Shown here piece by piece: positions 25,009-32,703 of a DNA stretch of 32,703 nucleotides; position 1 is the first letter of the stretch; each line of letters begins with the position of its first letter. The DNA is from Lachnospiraceae bacterium. GTDB taxonomy: Bacteria > Bacillota > Clostridia > Lachnospirales > Lachnospiraceae. The DNA lies in assembly GCA_014804485.1 (NCBI GenBank), contig JAAUZT010000010.1:1-32703 (forward strand), read 5' to 3'. A program made the position numbers and the translations under genes. A model generated the notes under the pieces. The model was not told the origin of the DNA. It worked only from the letters and a program-made list of their open reading frames with translations, and searched no databases.

Positions 25009-26835
25009 ATGTCGCTCATCACACAGGGCTCAGAGCCTGCTTCATCCGATCTGCGCACGCCTGCGGGATTCATACATACCTCTATGACGACGTCTCTGTG
25101 GCCACGACGTCTCTTTTTTCTTGTATTCCTGATCCTGTTTTACATTGTGGAATTGTTATGGATCGAACCGGTAGACGGCATCAATGACGACTGGGGAATG
25201 TACAGCACCCTCTCCGGTGCCTATCTTGGCTATCCCGAAGCGCATGTGCTCTTTTTCCTGTACCCGTTGTCATGGCTGCTGTCCAGACTGTATATGCTGT
25301 GCAGTTTCATCCCATGGTATGGGCTCTTCCTGCACGGTGTCCAGATCGCCTGCCTGTATGTAGTCTATCTGCGAACCCTGCGTATATGGGAACGACACGG
25401 CAGTTCCGATTCTTTCTTTAAGCCTGCCCTCGCAGTCCTCACTATTCTTTTTCTGATTGTTGATTTGAATGTGCTCTCCGAAGCCCAATACACAACGGTT
25501 GCCGGTCTGGCGGCTGCGACGGCGCTCTTTTGTTTTATCACAACGCGCACCGCTGTTTCTACCGGCTCTTTCCTGATCAGCAATGTACCGACCTTTGCTT
25601 TTGCATGGATCTCCTACAGTATGCGCCAGAATGTCTTCTACCTGATGCTTCCCATGGCAGGTATGCTCTGGCTGGCCAAGTGGATCAACGCCTACCGAAA
25701 CGGCTGCGACAGGATCGCACTCAAGCTGCTTGGATTTGCGTCTATCCTCGTGTTAGGCATGGGACTTCTGTACGGTCTTAACACCGCCGCATACTCCGAA
25801 CCGCAGTGGGCGGATTTTCGCCAAATCAATTATTATCGGGAACGTGTGGGAGATTTCTATACATGGCCGGAATACGAAGAGTGCGCACAGGATCTGCAAG
25901 AACTGGGGATCTCCGAAGAAGAATACAACTACCGGCGAAGCGGCGCTCCCTATATCGGTTACGGCATGTCTGTAAACGACTGGAAATCGATGCATGATAT
26001 CGCACGAAAATGTTATCTGGCTCGCACAGATCTGAAAGGGCGCCTGAAAAATGTCGTGACCGGCATGATCACCGCCTTCTTCTATGAGAACGGAATGCAG
26101 CCCGCCAACCTGCTTGCATTTCTGCTCATATCCGCCGCCTTGTTTCTGACTCTGCTGCGGCGCAATTACAGTGCGCTTTTCGTCTATCTTGTCTATCTGG
26201 TGGGCCGCACAGTCAGCTGGGTTTACGTTCTGTACCAGGGGCGCTTTCCGAAACGCATCGTCCAGCCGTTAATCACCGCGGACTATTTGATCCTGTTCGG
26301 CATACTGCTTTCATTTAACCTGCTGAAACTGGAAACATCCAAGCGCTATGCCATTATTCTGCCTGTCGTATTCCTTTTTTGCGCAGCCTCTCTTATCATG
26401 ACGAAGAATAATATTGACGCTGACTATCATGTGCATAAAGAAACATGGGATGAACTGAAAGCTTACTGCCACGCTCATCCGGACAACCTCTACATATGGA
26501 CCTATGATTCCGGCACTTTGGAGAATTACTGCGAATCGCCTTTTGATCTGACATTAGACACTTACAATAACTTTATCTATACAAACTGGGGCGTCGTTTT
26601 AAACCCAAACACAAAAACAAAACTAATACAACATGGTGTCGGAGACTTCGGACAGGATGTGATCGACAGTGACCATACCTATTTCATCCTGCGGGATGCA
26701 CCTCACAATGACGAGCATCCCGTAATCATGTATTTCCGCCATACCTATAATGCAGCCTGTGAAGAAGCCGATACGTTCACTGCCGGTGACACCACTTACA
26801 TAGTGTATCAGCTTCAGTCGAAGGAATCACGCTGA
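25009..26835 (+). CDS. GT-C-like polytopic membrane protein
   Basis: A 608-residue protein with about eleven membrane segments and a ~150-residue outer C-terminal domain. After the first helix, EPVDGINDDWGMYSTLSG (53-70) puts an Asp-Asp pair in the first outer loop, much like the DDYGYG site of the 19007-20512 product, so the two may be distant relatives. SYSMRQNVFYLMLP and GRFPKRIVQPL are further conserved-looking stretches. I start at 25009, where GAAGGGA stands eight bases upstream; an in-frame ATG at 24970 has only an A-rich run. It is the lone plus-strand gene in this part and meets the GT2 gene tail to tail, two bases apart. The GT2 at 26838 would be a natural source of the polyprenyl-phosphate sugar. 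Function inferred from topology only. Confidence 0.83.
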   Translation: MSLITQGSEPASSDLRTPAGFIHTSMTTSLWPRRLFFLVFLILFYIVELLWIEPVDGINDDWGMYSTLSGAYLGYPEAHVLFFLYPLSWLLSRLYMLCSFIPWYGLFLHGVQIACLYVVYLRTLRIWERHGSSDSFFKPALAVLTILFLIVDLNVLSEAQYTTVAGLAAATALFCFITTRTAVSTGSFLISNVPTFAFAWISYSMRQNVFYLMLPMAGMLWLAKWINAYRNGCDRIALKLLGFASILVLGMGLLYGLNTAAYSEPQWADFRQINYYRERVGDFYTWPEYEECAQDLQELGISEEEYNYRRSGAPYIGYGMSVNDWKSMHDIARKCYLARTDLKGRLKNVVTGMITAFFYENGMQPANLLAFLLISAALFLTLLRRNYSALFVYLVYLVGRTVSWVYVLYQGRFPKRIVQPLITADYLILFGILLSFNLLKLETSKRYAIILPVVFLFCAASLIMTKNNIDADYHVHKETWDELKAYCHAHPDNLYIWTYDSGTLENYCESPFDLTLDTYNNFIYTNWGVVLNPNTKTKLIQHGVGDFGQDVIDSDHTYFILRDAPHNDEHPVIMYFRHTYNAACEEADTFTAGDTTYIVYQLQSKESR

Positions 26836-26837
26836 AA

Positions 26838-27773
26838 TTATTCCGCACGGTTGATCCTGCGCGTCACCAGCGTCAGGCGAAACTCGAAATCACGTCTGTT
26901 CTTGAGTGCCATGTTGGACAGTATAAGCCCCGCAAATAACGACTGAACCGCTGCCAAGCCGATGAATCCGCAGACAAACAGCGTAGGAAACCGAAGCACC
27001 AGTCCGGTCTCAACATATGCGACCAGAATCGGGATAAACAGAACTACCGCAATCACCGCGAGAATCGCGGAACACAGACCGAAGAACTCCATGGGTTTAT
27101 AATCCCTGTACAGTTTCATAATCGTGTGCAATACCCTGAAACCGTCCGAAAACGTGTTGAGTTTCGACTCGCTTCCCTCCGGTCTGTCGCGGTAATCTAC
27201 GATCACATTCTCGATCTGCATATTGTTATATACGGCATGGATCGTCATTTCCGTCTCAATTTCAAATCCCGTGGACAGTACGGGAAAAGTCTTAACAAAT
27301 CCGTAGCTGAATGCACGATATCCGGTCATGATGTCCTTAATCTCACAGTGAAACAACTGATTGATGCTGTTGCGCACGATGGTGTTGCCGAAATTATGAA
27401 ATGGTCTCTTATTCTCCGTAAAGTAAGTGGAGGAAAGCCGGTCTCCCACCACCATATCCGCATGATTGCTAAGTACCTTGTCCGCCATCTTGGCAGCATA
27501 CTCCATGGGATAGGTATCATCGCCGTCCACCATGATATAACACTCCGCCTCAATCTCGCGGAACATACGGCGGATCACATTGCCCTTACCCTGCATATGC
27601 TCATATCTGATCACCGCGCCGGCCTCTCTGGCAAGCGCCACAGTGCGGTCTGTGGAATTATTATCATAAACGTAAACTACCGCCTCCGGAAGTGCCTGTT
27701 TGGCGTCCCTGACCACCTTAGCAATCGTCTTTTCCTCATTATAACACGGAATCAAAACCGCTATTTTGTCCAT
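26838..27773 (-). CDS. GT2 polyprenyl-phosphate sugar synthase-like (DPM1/DPG-type)
   Basis: A 311-residue protein. The GT-A domain has AVLIPCYNEEKTI (5-17), VYDNNSTDRT (35-44), and DGDDTYPM (83-90). GNTIVRNSINQLF and DIMTGYRAFS are characteristic of dolichyl/undecaprenyl-phosphate glucose or mannose synthases. Two C-terminal membrane helices (about 215-240 and 250-275) follow an amphipathic segment, as in GtrB and DPM-type enzymes. The product would be a polyprenyl-phosphate hexose, the donor for GT-C transferases on the outer face. The frame is open to a GTG at 27803, but the ATG at 27773, with AGGAAAGG upstream, starts the family domain. It follows the MBOAT gene at 27884 on the same strand by 110 bases. 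The hexose cannot be named. Confidence 0.92.
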   Translation of the reverse strand: MDKIAVLIPCYNEEKTIAKVVRDAKQALPEAVVYVYDNNSTDRTVALAREAGAVIRYEHMQGKGNVIRRMFREIEAECYIMVDGDDTYPMEYAAKMADKVLSNHADMVVGDRLSSTYFTENKRPFHNFGNTIVRNSINQLFHCEIKDIMTGYRAFSYGFVKTFPVLSTGFEIETEMTIHAVYNNMQIENVIVDYRDRPEGSESKLNTFSDGFRVLHTIMKLYRDYKPMEFFGLCSAILAVIAVVLFIPILVAYVETGLVLRFPTLFVCGFIGLAAVQSLFAGLILSNMALKNRRDFEFRLTLVTRRINRAE

Positions 27774-27883
27774 TATCTTACGCAACCTTTCCTGTTTATC
27801 CACATCTCTATGCAGCCTTACGGCGCATGTCTCATTCTATCATATTATTTCACGCTTTACTATCTGTTTTATTCCCTTTTTCT

Positions 27884-29419
27884 CTAAAATCCCTGATAAA
27901 TAAACTCTCCCGCGCTGTACCCCGGGCCGTAGCAGCCAAGCAAAATCACGCTAAACAACAGCGCGTACCAGATCAGCCAACGGACAGGCAGTACCCTGCC
28001 CGCGATCCGGTCCCGGACAGAACCCTTCTGCTGCAGTATTGCCACACCAAGCAGAAGAAACAGCGAGATGCCGGTAATTACCATCTCAATCGGCTCCAAT
28101 CCCAATTCCGTAAGCGTACCGTTCCAAAGCACCGATAGATTCCAGACAGAAACCGCACCGCGCAGCATAGAGAAAGCGTCTCCCACCGATGCCGCACGGA
28201 AGAACAGATCCCCGATACATACGAGGAAGAAAGTTCTGACAACGCGTACGATACCGACCACTCTGCCCTTCGGATCAATATGCCGCTTGTCCATAAACCG
28301 TGCACAGGGAGCCTCAAGCAGCTCTTCCATCACGATATAGAACCAATGCAGCAGTCCCGAACCGATTACAAACTTCCAGTCACCGCCATGCCAGATTCCC
28401 ACCGTAAACCACAGGATAAACATTGCCGCGAAGGTGGTGTACTGCTTGCCTCTCTTCTTACCGAACTTCTCTCTCCAGGAGCGGTTCAGACCCGTGAAGA
28501 ATTTCGTCCGCAGTACAGGATAAAACACATATTCTTTCATCCACACGCCCAGCGTAATATGCCATCTGCGCCAATATTCCGAAATACTGCCCGCAAAAAA
28601 AGGTGTCCGGAAGTTCTCCGGCAGCAGGATCCCGAAGCTCTCCGACATCCCGACTACGATATCCATGCAGCCCGAGAAGTCTGTATAGAGCTGGAACGCA
28701 TAACATGCCGTGGCAATCCATATAAACGCACCCGGATAATCCGCGTATCCGCCGTACACTGTATCCACCAGCACCCCCAGGCGTTCCGCTATCACCAGCT
28801 TCTTAAAGAATCCCCACAGCATACGCTGAAGTCCTCTTGTCACACGCCGGTAATCAAATACATGCGGTGCAAAAAACTGCTCACCGTGTTCTCTGTATTT
28901 TAAGATCGGCCCCGAAATGATCACCGGAAAATACATGCCGTACAACATAAGCTTTAGATAATTCTTCTGAGGCTCGGCAATCCCGTAATATACATCAACC
29001 ACATATCCCAATAAGGAAAATGTGTAGAAAGACACACCAAGCGGAATCAGGAAATTCACGCTTCTGATTAATTCCCCGGACCTGCCAAACAGAGCGGCAA
29101 TGCCGTCTATTGTATAGATGCCGAAATTCACATACTTCAACACAACCAATATCCCAATATTGACTAATATAGTCATCACAAGAGCCTTCTTTCGCCGCCC
29201 GCCTTCCTCCGCAGGCAGCGATGCCAGCAGGCGAATCCCCGCATAACATGTCGTCACAGACGCTATGGGATAGAGAATCAACATCCCGTTTCCGCTAAGC
29301 AGATAATATGCCACACTGCATACAAGCAGTAATCCCCACTGCATTTTCTTCGGAACCACATAGTACAATATTAAGATTATCGCAAAAAAGCATAAAAAAT
29401 AAAATGACGTAATGCCCAT
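27884..29419 (-). CDS. MBOAT family O-acyltransferase, no. 2 (distinct subgroup)
   Basis: A 511-residue polytopic acyltransferase. FLIPLGVSFYTFS (123-134), ISGPILKYREH (168-178), YTDFSGCMDIVVG (245-257), EYWRRWHITLG (281-291, His287) and TVGIWHGGDWKF (339-350, His344) cover the family core. It differs from the other two by FYPVLRTKFFTG in place of the IPLGGNR motif, and by an unusual basic insert (LNRSWREKFGKKRG), so it belongs to another subgroup and probably uses another acceptor. The frame continues to 29494 upstream, but the ATG at 29419 begins the normal first helix; the ribosome site is weak. No SGNH gene is adjacent on this transcript; the nearest unpaired one is at 23604. TTTCTT-N17-TAAAAT upstream on the minus strand is a possible promoter. 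Confidence 0.93.
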   Translation of the reverse strand: MGITSFYFLCFFAIILILYYVVPKKMQWGLLLVCSVAYYLLSGNGMLILYPIASVTTCYAGIRLLASLPAEEGGRRKKALVMTILVNIGILVVLKYVNFGIYTIDGIAALFGRSGELIRSVNFLIPLGVSFYTFSLLGYVVDVYYGIAEPQKNYLKLMLYGMYFPVIISGPILKYREHGEQFFAPHVFDYRRVTRGLQRMLWGFFKKLVIAERLGVLVDTVYGGYADYPGAFIWIATACYAFQLYTDFSGCMDIVVGMSESFGILLPENFRTPFFAGSISEYWRRWHITLGVWMKEYVFYPVLRTKFFTGLNRSWREKFGKKRGKQYTTFAAMFILWFTVGIWHGGDWKFVIGSGLLHWFYIVMEELLEAPCARFMDKRHIDPKGRVVGIVRVVRTFFLVCIGDLFFRAASVGDAFSMLRGAVSVWNLSVLWNGTLTELGLEPIEMVITGISLFLLLGVAILQQKGSVRDRIAGRVLPVRWLIWYALLFSVILLGCYGPGYSAGEFIYQGF

Positions 29420-29571
29420 ATATACATCCGTTTCCGCACACACAGACTCGATCGAAGGCGATCGTCCCATGGAATTTCCGACCCGCTCATCCATGACAGG
29501 ATATGTGGATCAATCAAATTTTATCATAAATGCAGTTTGAAAGAAACTGTTTTTGCGCATAGTGTATATAA

Positions 29572-29629
29572 TTGTTTTGAATTAACGCGAGATTTATAAT
29601 TTGCATATTTCATGTAAATAAAGTAAAAT
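29572..29629 (+). promoter_or_regulatory. Tandem candidate promoters of the MBOAT-3/SGNH pair
   Basis: Two back-to-back candidates on the plus strand. The first is TTGTTT (29572-29577), 17 bases, TATAAT (29595-29600). The second starts on the next base: TTGCAT (29601-29606), 17 bases, TAAAAT (29624-29629). The start points would be near 29607 and 29636. Confidence 0.5.
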
Positions 29630-29677
29630 TGCTATAGTCAATTTGCGCAGCATAACAGCGCAGGAATGAGGATAATC

Positions 29678-31123
29678 ATGTTATTTAATTCTATGTCTTT
29701 CGGCATATTCATTATTATCGTATTTATATTATACTACCTGGTACCGCATAAATGCCGCTGGTGTTTTTTACTGGCCGCCAGCTATATATTTTATATGAAT
29801 CTGCATATCGGCTACGGTCTTCTTCTGTTTGCCTCGACAGCCCTGACCTATGTTTTGGCCGCACTGCTGGAACAGGCACCCACGGCGGCAAGAAAAAGGT
29901 TTTTTCTCCTGGGCGGCATTGTGCCTCTGGTGATGGTCCTGCTTTTCTATAAAACTGCGAGTCCTGTCATAGATCGGTTAAATACGCTGTTCAATGCCGG
30001 ACGTCTTACCATACATCCGATTACTGTACGGATTCTGCTGCCTGCAGGTATCTCCTTCTATTTCTTCCAGTCCATGGGATATTTGATTGACGTCTATCGT
30101 GGCAAAATCCCGGCGGAGCGGCATTTCGGTTACTATGCACTCTTCGTTTCTTTCTTCCCACAGCTTCTGGCAGGCCCCATCGGCAGAGCCGACAGTCTGC
30201 TGCCGCAATACAAAAAAGAACGTCCATTTGTGTATGAAAACGTGACTTACGGTCTCAAACTTATGGTGTGGGGTTATTTCAAAAAACTGGTGATCGCCGA
30301 TGTCTTCGCAGGCGTCATCAATAAAGTATACGATAACGCTGTCTCCTACGTTGGGCTTGTCTTTATCATTGTCACGGTCATGTTTGCCGTGGAAATCTAC
30401 TGCGATTTCTCGGGATATTCCGACATTGCCATAGGCTGCGCAAAGCTGTTTGGCATCGACCTTATGACGAACTTTAAGAGTCCCTATTTTTCCTTTTCCA
30501 TCAAGGAATTCTGGCACCGCTGGCATATCTCACTGTCCACATGGTTTCGTGATTACGTATACATCCCTCTGGGCGGCAACCGGGTGCCTAAATGGCGGCA
30601 AAGCCTGAATCTGCTTATCACCTTTCTGGTGAGCGGTTTCTGGCACGGCAGCAGCCTGACTTATATCCTGTGGGGCGGCATACACGGGCTGTTACAGATC
30701 ATAGAGACATGGATCTACCCGAAAACAAGAAAGGGCGTAATAGTCAGCCGCCGCAAACATTGGTGGCAGCTTCCCATTACTTTCGCACTCTTGTGTTTTA
30801 CATGGATATTCTTCCGTGCAAACAGCATACAGGATGCCTTCTGGATCATCTCCCGGCTCTTCTGGGATATCGGGAGGCCGCGCCAATACCTACAGACCGG
30901 AATCATGTGTCTGGGAGTCTCACCGGCGGCTGCCATAGGCATGCTCCTGTCTGTCACGATACTCGCCGCCTACGATCTTGCTTCCTTAAAAGGCGATGTT
31001 ATCCGAGCACTCTCCGGACAGAAATGTTTTGTCCGCTGGCCGGTGTATGTACTGTTCCTCGTTGTGATCGCCCTGTTTGCCCCTAAGGGTGTAGCAACCG
31101 AATTTATTTATTTTCAATTCTAA
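29678..31123 (+). CDS. MBOAT family O-acyltransferase (AlgI/DltB-like), no. 3
   Basis: A 481-residue polytopic acyltransferase. LLPAGISFYFFQS (120-132), SFFPQLLAGPIGRADSLLPQ (158-177), YCDFSGYSDIAIG (241-253), FWHRWHISLS (278-287, His283), IPLGGNR (296-302) and SGFWHGSSLTYILWGG (319-334, His323) give a complete AlgI-type core. It is close in pattern to MBOAT no. 1. GAGG six bases before the ATG at 29678 supports this start over the in-frame ATG at 29666. The DltD-like SGNH gene follows after 95 bases on the same strand, so this is a second full MBOAT-SGNH pair. It is transcribed away from MBOAT no. 2 from a shared intergenic region. Confidence 0.95.
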   Translation: MLFNSMSFGIFIIIVFILYYLVPHKCRWCFLLAASYIFYMNLHIGYGLLLFASTALTYVLAALLEQAPTAARKRFFLLGGIVPLVMVLLFYKTASPVIDRLNTLFNAGRLTIHPITVRILLPAGISFYFFQSMGYLIDVYRGKIPAERHFGYYALFVSFFPQLLAGPIGRADSLLPQYKKERPFVYENVTYGLKLMVWGYFKKLVIADVFAGVINKVYDNAVSYVGLVFIIVTVMFAVEIYCDFSGYSDIAIGCAKLFGIDLMTNFKSPYFSFSIKEFWHRWHISLSTWFRDYVYIPLGGNRVPKWRQSLNLLITFLVSGFWHGSSLTYILWGGIHGLLQIIETWIYPKTRKGVIVSRRKHWWQLPITFALLCFTWIFFRANSIQDAFWIISRLFWDIGRPRQYLQTGIMCLGVSPAAAIGMLLSVTILAAYDLASLKGDVIRALSGQKCFVRWPVYVLFLVVIALFAPKGVATEFIYFQF

Positions 31124-31144
31124 AAAAAGCTTCACAAATCAACA

Positions 31145-31162
31145 AAACGAGCAAGCTCGTTT
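31145..31162 (+). other. Small hairpin between MBOAT-3 and SGNH genes
   Basis: AAACGAG (31145-31151) pairs with CTCGTTT (31156-31162) around CAAG. It lies 22 bases after the MBOAT stop, and TTTGCG follows rather than a T-run. It may reduce downstream expression or shape the mRNA end. Confidence 0.4.
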
Positions 31163-31218
31163 GCGAGGTCCACTTCAAGGAATTGAAAAAGCTAAAAAAT
31201 TCCGGAAAGGAATCGAAA

Positions 31219-32184
31219 ATGAAAGAACACAACAAGATTGATGTAGTGCGCTTTGCACTGAAATGCATCCTGGTTCCCGCCGCTGCGGTCCTCATAATTT
31301 ATGCTCTGAACAAACCTTATAAGAAGATTGACGACCAGAAATATTTAGATCTTCTTAAATTTGAAACTGTCGGTCGTGAATACTGCGAAATTCATGTCGG
31401 CAACCTCGGCAGTTCCCACGGCGCTTACGATTTTGACTACAGTCATATACAAGAGCGCGGTTACGTATGCGTGAACTTTGCCCTCCCAAGCCAGAGTTAT
31501 AATTATGATCTCGCGATCCTGCATGAATTCGGACAATACATGGAAACGAGCAGCGTGCTCTTTATCCCCGTCTCCTACTTCTCCTTCAATAACGAGGTGA
31601 TAAACAGTACAGAGGCGGAAGCAATGAGTGTCCGATACTACCGTTTCCTGTCACCGGAGAACATTCCGGATTATGATCCTTATATCGCTCTGGTAACCCA
31701 TAAGATGCCGATCCTGTCCGCCGGTCAGGACATCGTAAAACTGTTTCCCGATCTGCATACCGCGCTCACTGCCCATGCTGCAAACGACGGCATCGACGTG
31801 GAGGAATTCGCCCGCGCCGCAAAGGAACGCTACAGCAGGCACTTTGACAACAAGGACGAGTATTTTATGCCGGATCGGAGCGCGGAACTGCGCAGCATAA
31901 TTGAGTATTGTAAAGAGCATGAGATTACACCGGTTCTGATCACAACGCCCTTTTCTAAATATTATAATGAATTGGTATCACAGGATTTCCTACAGGAATT
32001 TCATGATACGGTTACAGAAATTGCAAATGACACAGGTGTCAATTATTATGACTATTCCCATGATGAACGTTTCAATGACAATCTGATTTATTTCTCCGAT
32101 GCCGACCATCTCACGGAAGAGGGGGCGGTATATTTCACGGATATTCTTTGGGAGGAAGTAACGGAACTGCACAGATTTCGGTAA
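31219..32184 (+). CDS. DltD-like SGNH acylation partner
   Basis: A 321-residue protein with one N-terminal membrane helix (about 12-31) and an outer SGNH-type domain. Block I is GNLGSSHG (61-68) with Ser65/Ser66; the closing Asp/His pair is FSDADHL (Asp294, His297). PFSKYYNEL and the YDYS strand are also as in DltD-type proteins. It would take the acyl group handled by MBOAT no. 3 and place it on the surface polymer. In the same frame a TTG lies at 31183, but the ATG at 31219 with GGAAAGGA upstream is better placed. It is the last gene of the plus-strand pair; its stop is 11 bases from that of the deacetylase gene coming from the other side. Confidence 0.88.
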   Translation: MKEHNKIDVVRFALKCILVPAAAVLIIYALNKPYKKIDDQKYLDLLKFETVGREYCEIHVGNLGSSHGAYDFDYSHIQERGYVCVNFALPSQSYNYDLAILHEFGQYMETSSVLFIPVSYFSFNNEVINSTEAEAMSVRYYRFLSPENIPDYDPYIALVTHKMPILSAGQDIVKLFPDLHTALTAHAANDGIDVEEFARAAKERYSRHFDNKDEYFMPDRSAELRSIIEYCKEHEITPVLITTPFSKYYNELVSQDFLQEFHDTVTEIANDTGVNYYDYSHDERFNDNLIYFSDADHLTEEGAVYFTDILWEEVTELHRFR

Positions 32185-32195
32185 CCACTTCTGCG

Positions 32196-32703
32196 TCAGG
32201 ATACATGGTGTGACAAAAACACTTTCATCTGTTCGACAGCCTCCATCTCCACATGACGATCCTGCCGCAGATAGAAATCTCTGGCAGCTTCTTTACCGAT
32301 CTCATCTGTCACTTCTCCTGCAAGTGTCAGCCCGGGATGGAAAAGAATCTCCAGCGTCCGCCCGTCCTTTGCTGCTTTCGCCGCAATCTTAGGATATAAT
32401 CTGACAATTCTGTCATAATCCATATATCCGCTCATAATAAGCCCCCACAGATACATCTGATCCATACCATATGTCTTCGCATAACGATCCACCTTATAAG
32501 AATAGAGTGACAACAGCCTGTTCTTGATGAAGTTTATTGGCCGATACGTCTTCCACAGGGAAATCTCCGACACGAATGCACCCAGCATTTCCTTGGAATT
32601 GCGGATATATTCCACCTCATACCCTTCCTGCGTGATCACCTCTGTCAACGCTTCCCACACTACAGGAATCATATGCGCATGTTGATGGGAGTCGATCCGC
32701 AGC
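32196..32703 (-). CDS. ChbG/YdjC-type carbohydrate deacetylase, 5' end outside window
   Basis: The reading frame runs off the right edge. Its first visible residues are LRIDSHQHAHMIPVVWEAL, which hold the metal-binding and catalytic HQHxH signature of the YdjC/ChbG family (PF04794). About 168 residues are present; the N-terminal part with the first Asp-Asp pair is missing. An internal ATG at 32672 falls in the middle of the motif and is not the start. Family members remove N-acetyl groups from chitobiose and other amino sugars, and some act on lipid-linked glycans during surface polymer assembly. Here it converges on the MBOAT-3/SGNH pair. A C-terminal helical tail ends in MKVFLSHHVS. Confidence 0.88.
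   Translation of the reverse strand, partial: LRIDSHQHAHMIPVVWEALTEVITQEGYEVEYIRNSKEMLGAFVSEISLWKTYRPINFIKNRLLSLYSYKVDRYAKTYGMDQMYLWGLIMSGYMDYDRIVRLYPKIAAKAAKDGRTLEILFHPGLTLAGEVTDEIGKEAARDFYLRQDRHVEMEAVEQMKVFLSHHVS

Noticed and set aside
27126..27887. Plus-strand frame of 253 codons opposite the polyprenyl-sugar GT2
   Set aside because: Shadow of a gene with clear GT2 motifs; rich in His and Ile as antisense frames often are.
1..32703. CRISPR array, tRNA or rRNA genes, insertion sequence with transposase
   Set aside because: No regularly spaced short repeats, no RNA-gene sequence and no transposase motif were seen on either strand.

Overview
The window is an almost uninterrupted cell-surface glycan locus from a Gram-positive Firmicute, most likely a gut Lachnospiraceae-type Clostridia. 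I infer this from AGGAGG-type ribosome binding sites, AT-rich spacers between moderate-GC genes, and the protein families present; genus cannot be set from sequence alone. Most genes are on the minus strand. I see no tRNA, rRNA, CRISPR array or transposase.

Layout by region. 1-199: part of a structured repeat (copy A). 200-7018 (-): a probable six-gene operon read from a promoter at 7110-7138: GT2, GT4, GT-C-like membrane protein, second membrane protein, MBOAT acyltransferase, SGNH partner. 7224-8774 (+): an FAD enzyme related to UDP-galactopyranose mutase. 8851-10478 (-): LPG-synthase-TM/flippase-like protein and a permuted NlpC/P60-like hydrolase, translationally coupled. 10504-10807: a ~304-bp near-palindromic element (copy B). 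10812-11882 (-): GT2. 11883-12243: AT-rich, gene-free. 12341-12481 (-): a 46-residue small gene with its own terminator. 12622-20512 (-): six genes: three large polytopic GT-C-like proteins, a GtrA-like flippase, a radical SAM/SPASM protein and an SGNH lipoprotein. 20732-21130 (+): VOC-fold protein. 21177-24740 (-): acyl carrier protein, FkbH-type glyceryl transferase and a membrane-anchored SGNH protein, each with a candidate promoter of its own. 25009-26835 (+): another polytopic protein. 26838-29419 (-): a polyprenyl-phosphate-sugar-synthase-like GT2 and a second MBOAT. 29678-32184 (+): a third MBOAT with a DltD-like SGNH partner. 32196-end (-): a ChbG/YdjC carbohydrate deacetylase cut by the window edge.

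How the genes may work together (inference). GT2 and GT4 enzymes build lipid-linked sugars in the cytoplasm. The GT2 at 26838 would load a sugar on polyprenyl phosphate, GtrA would flip it, and the GT-C-like proteins would transfer it outside, as in Gtr-type glycan modification. Three MBOAT and four SGNH proteins point to extensive O-acylation. The most interesting feature is the FkbH-ACP-VOC group beside these: it could make a glyceryl-type thioester on the carrier protein for an MBOAT/SGNH pair to pass to the surface glycan, formally parallel to DltA-DltC-DltB-DltD but with different loading chemistry.
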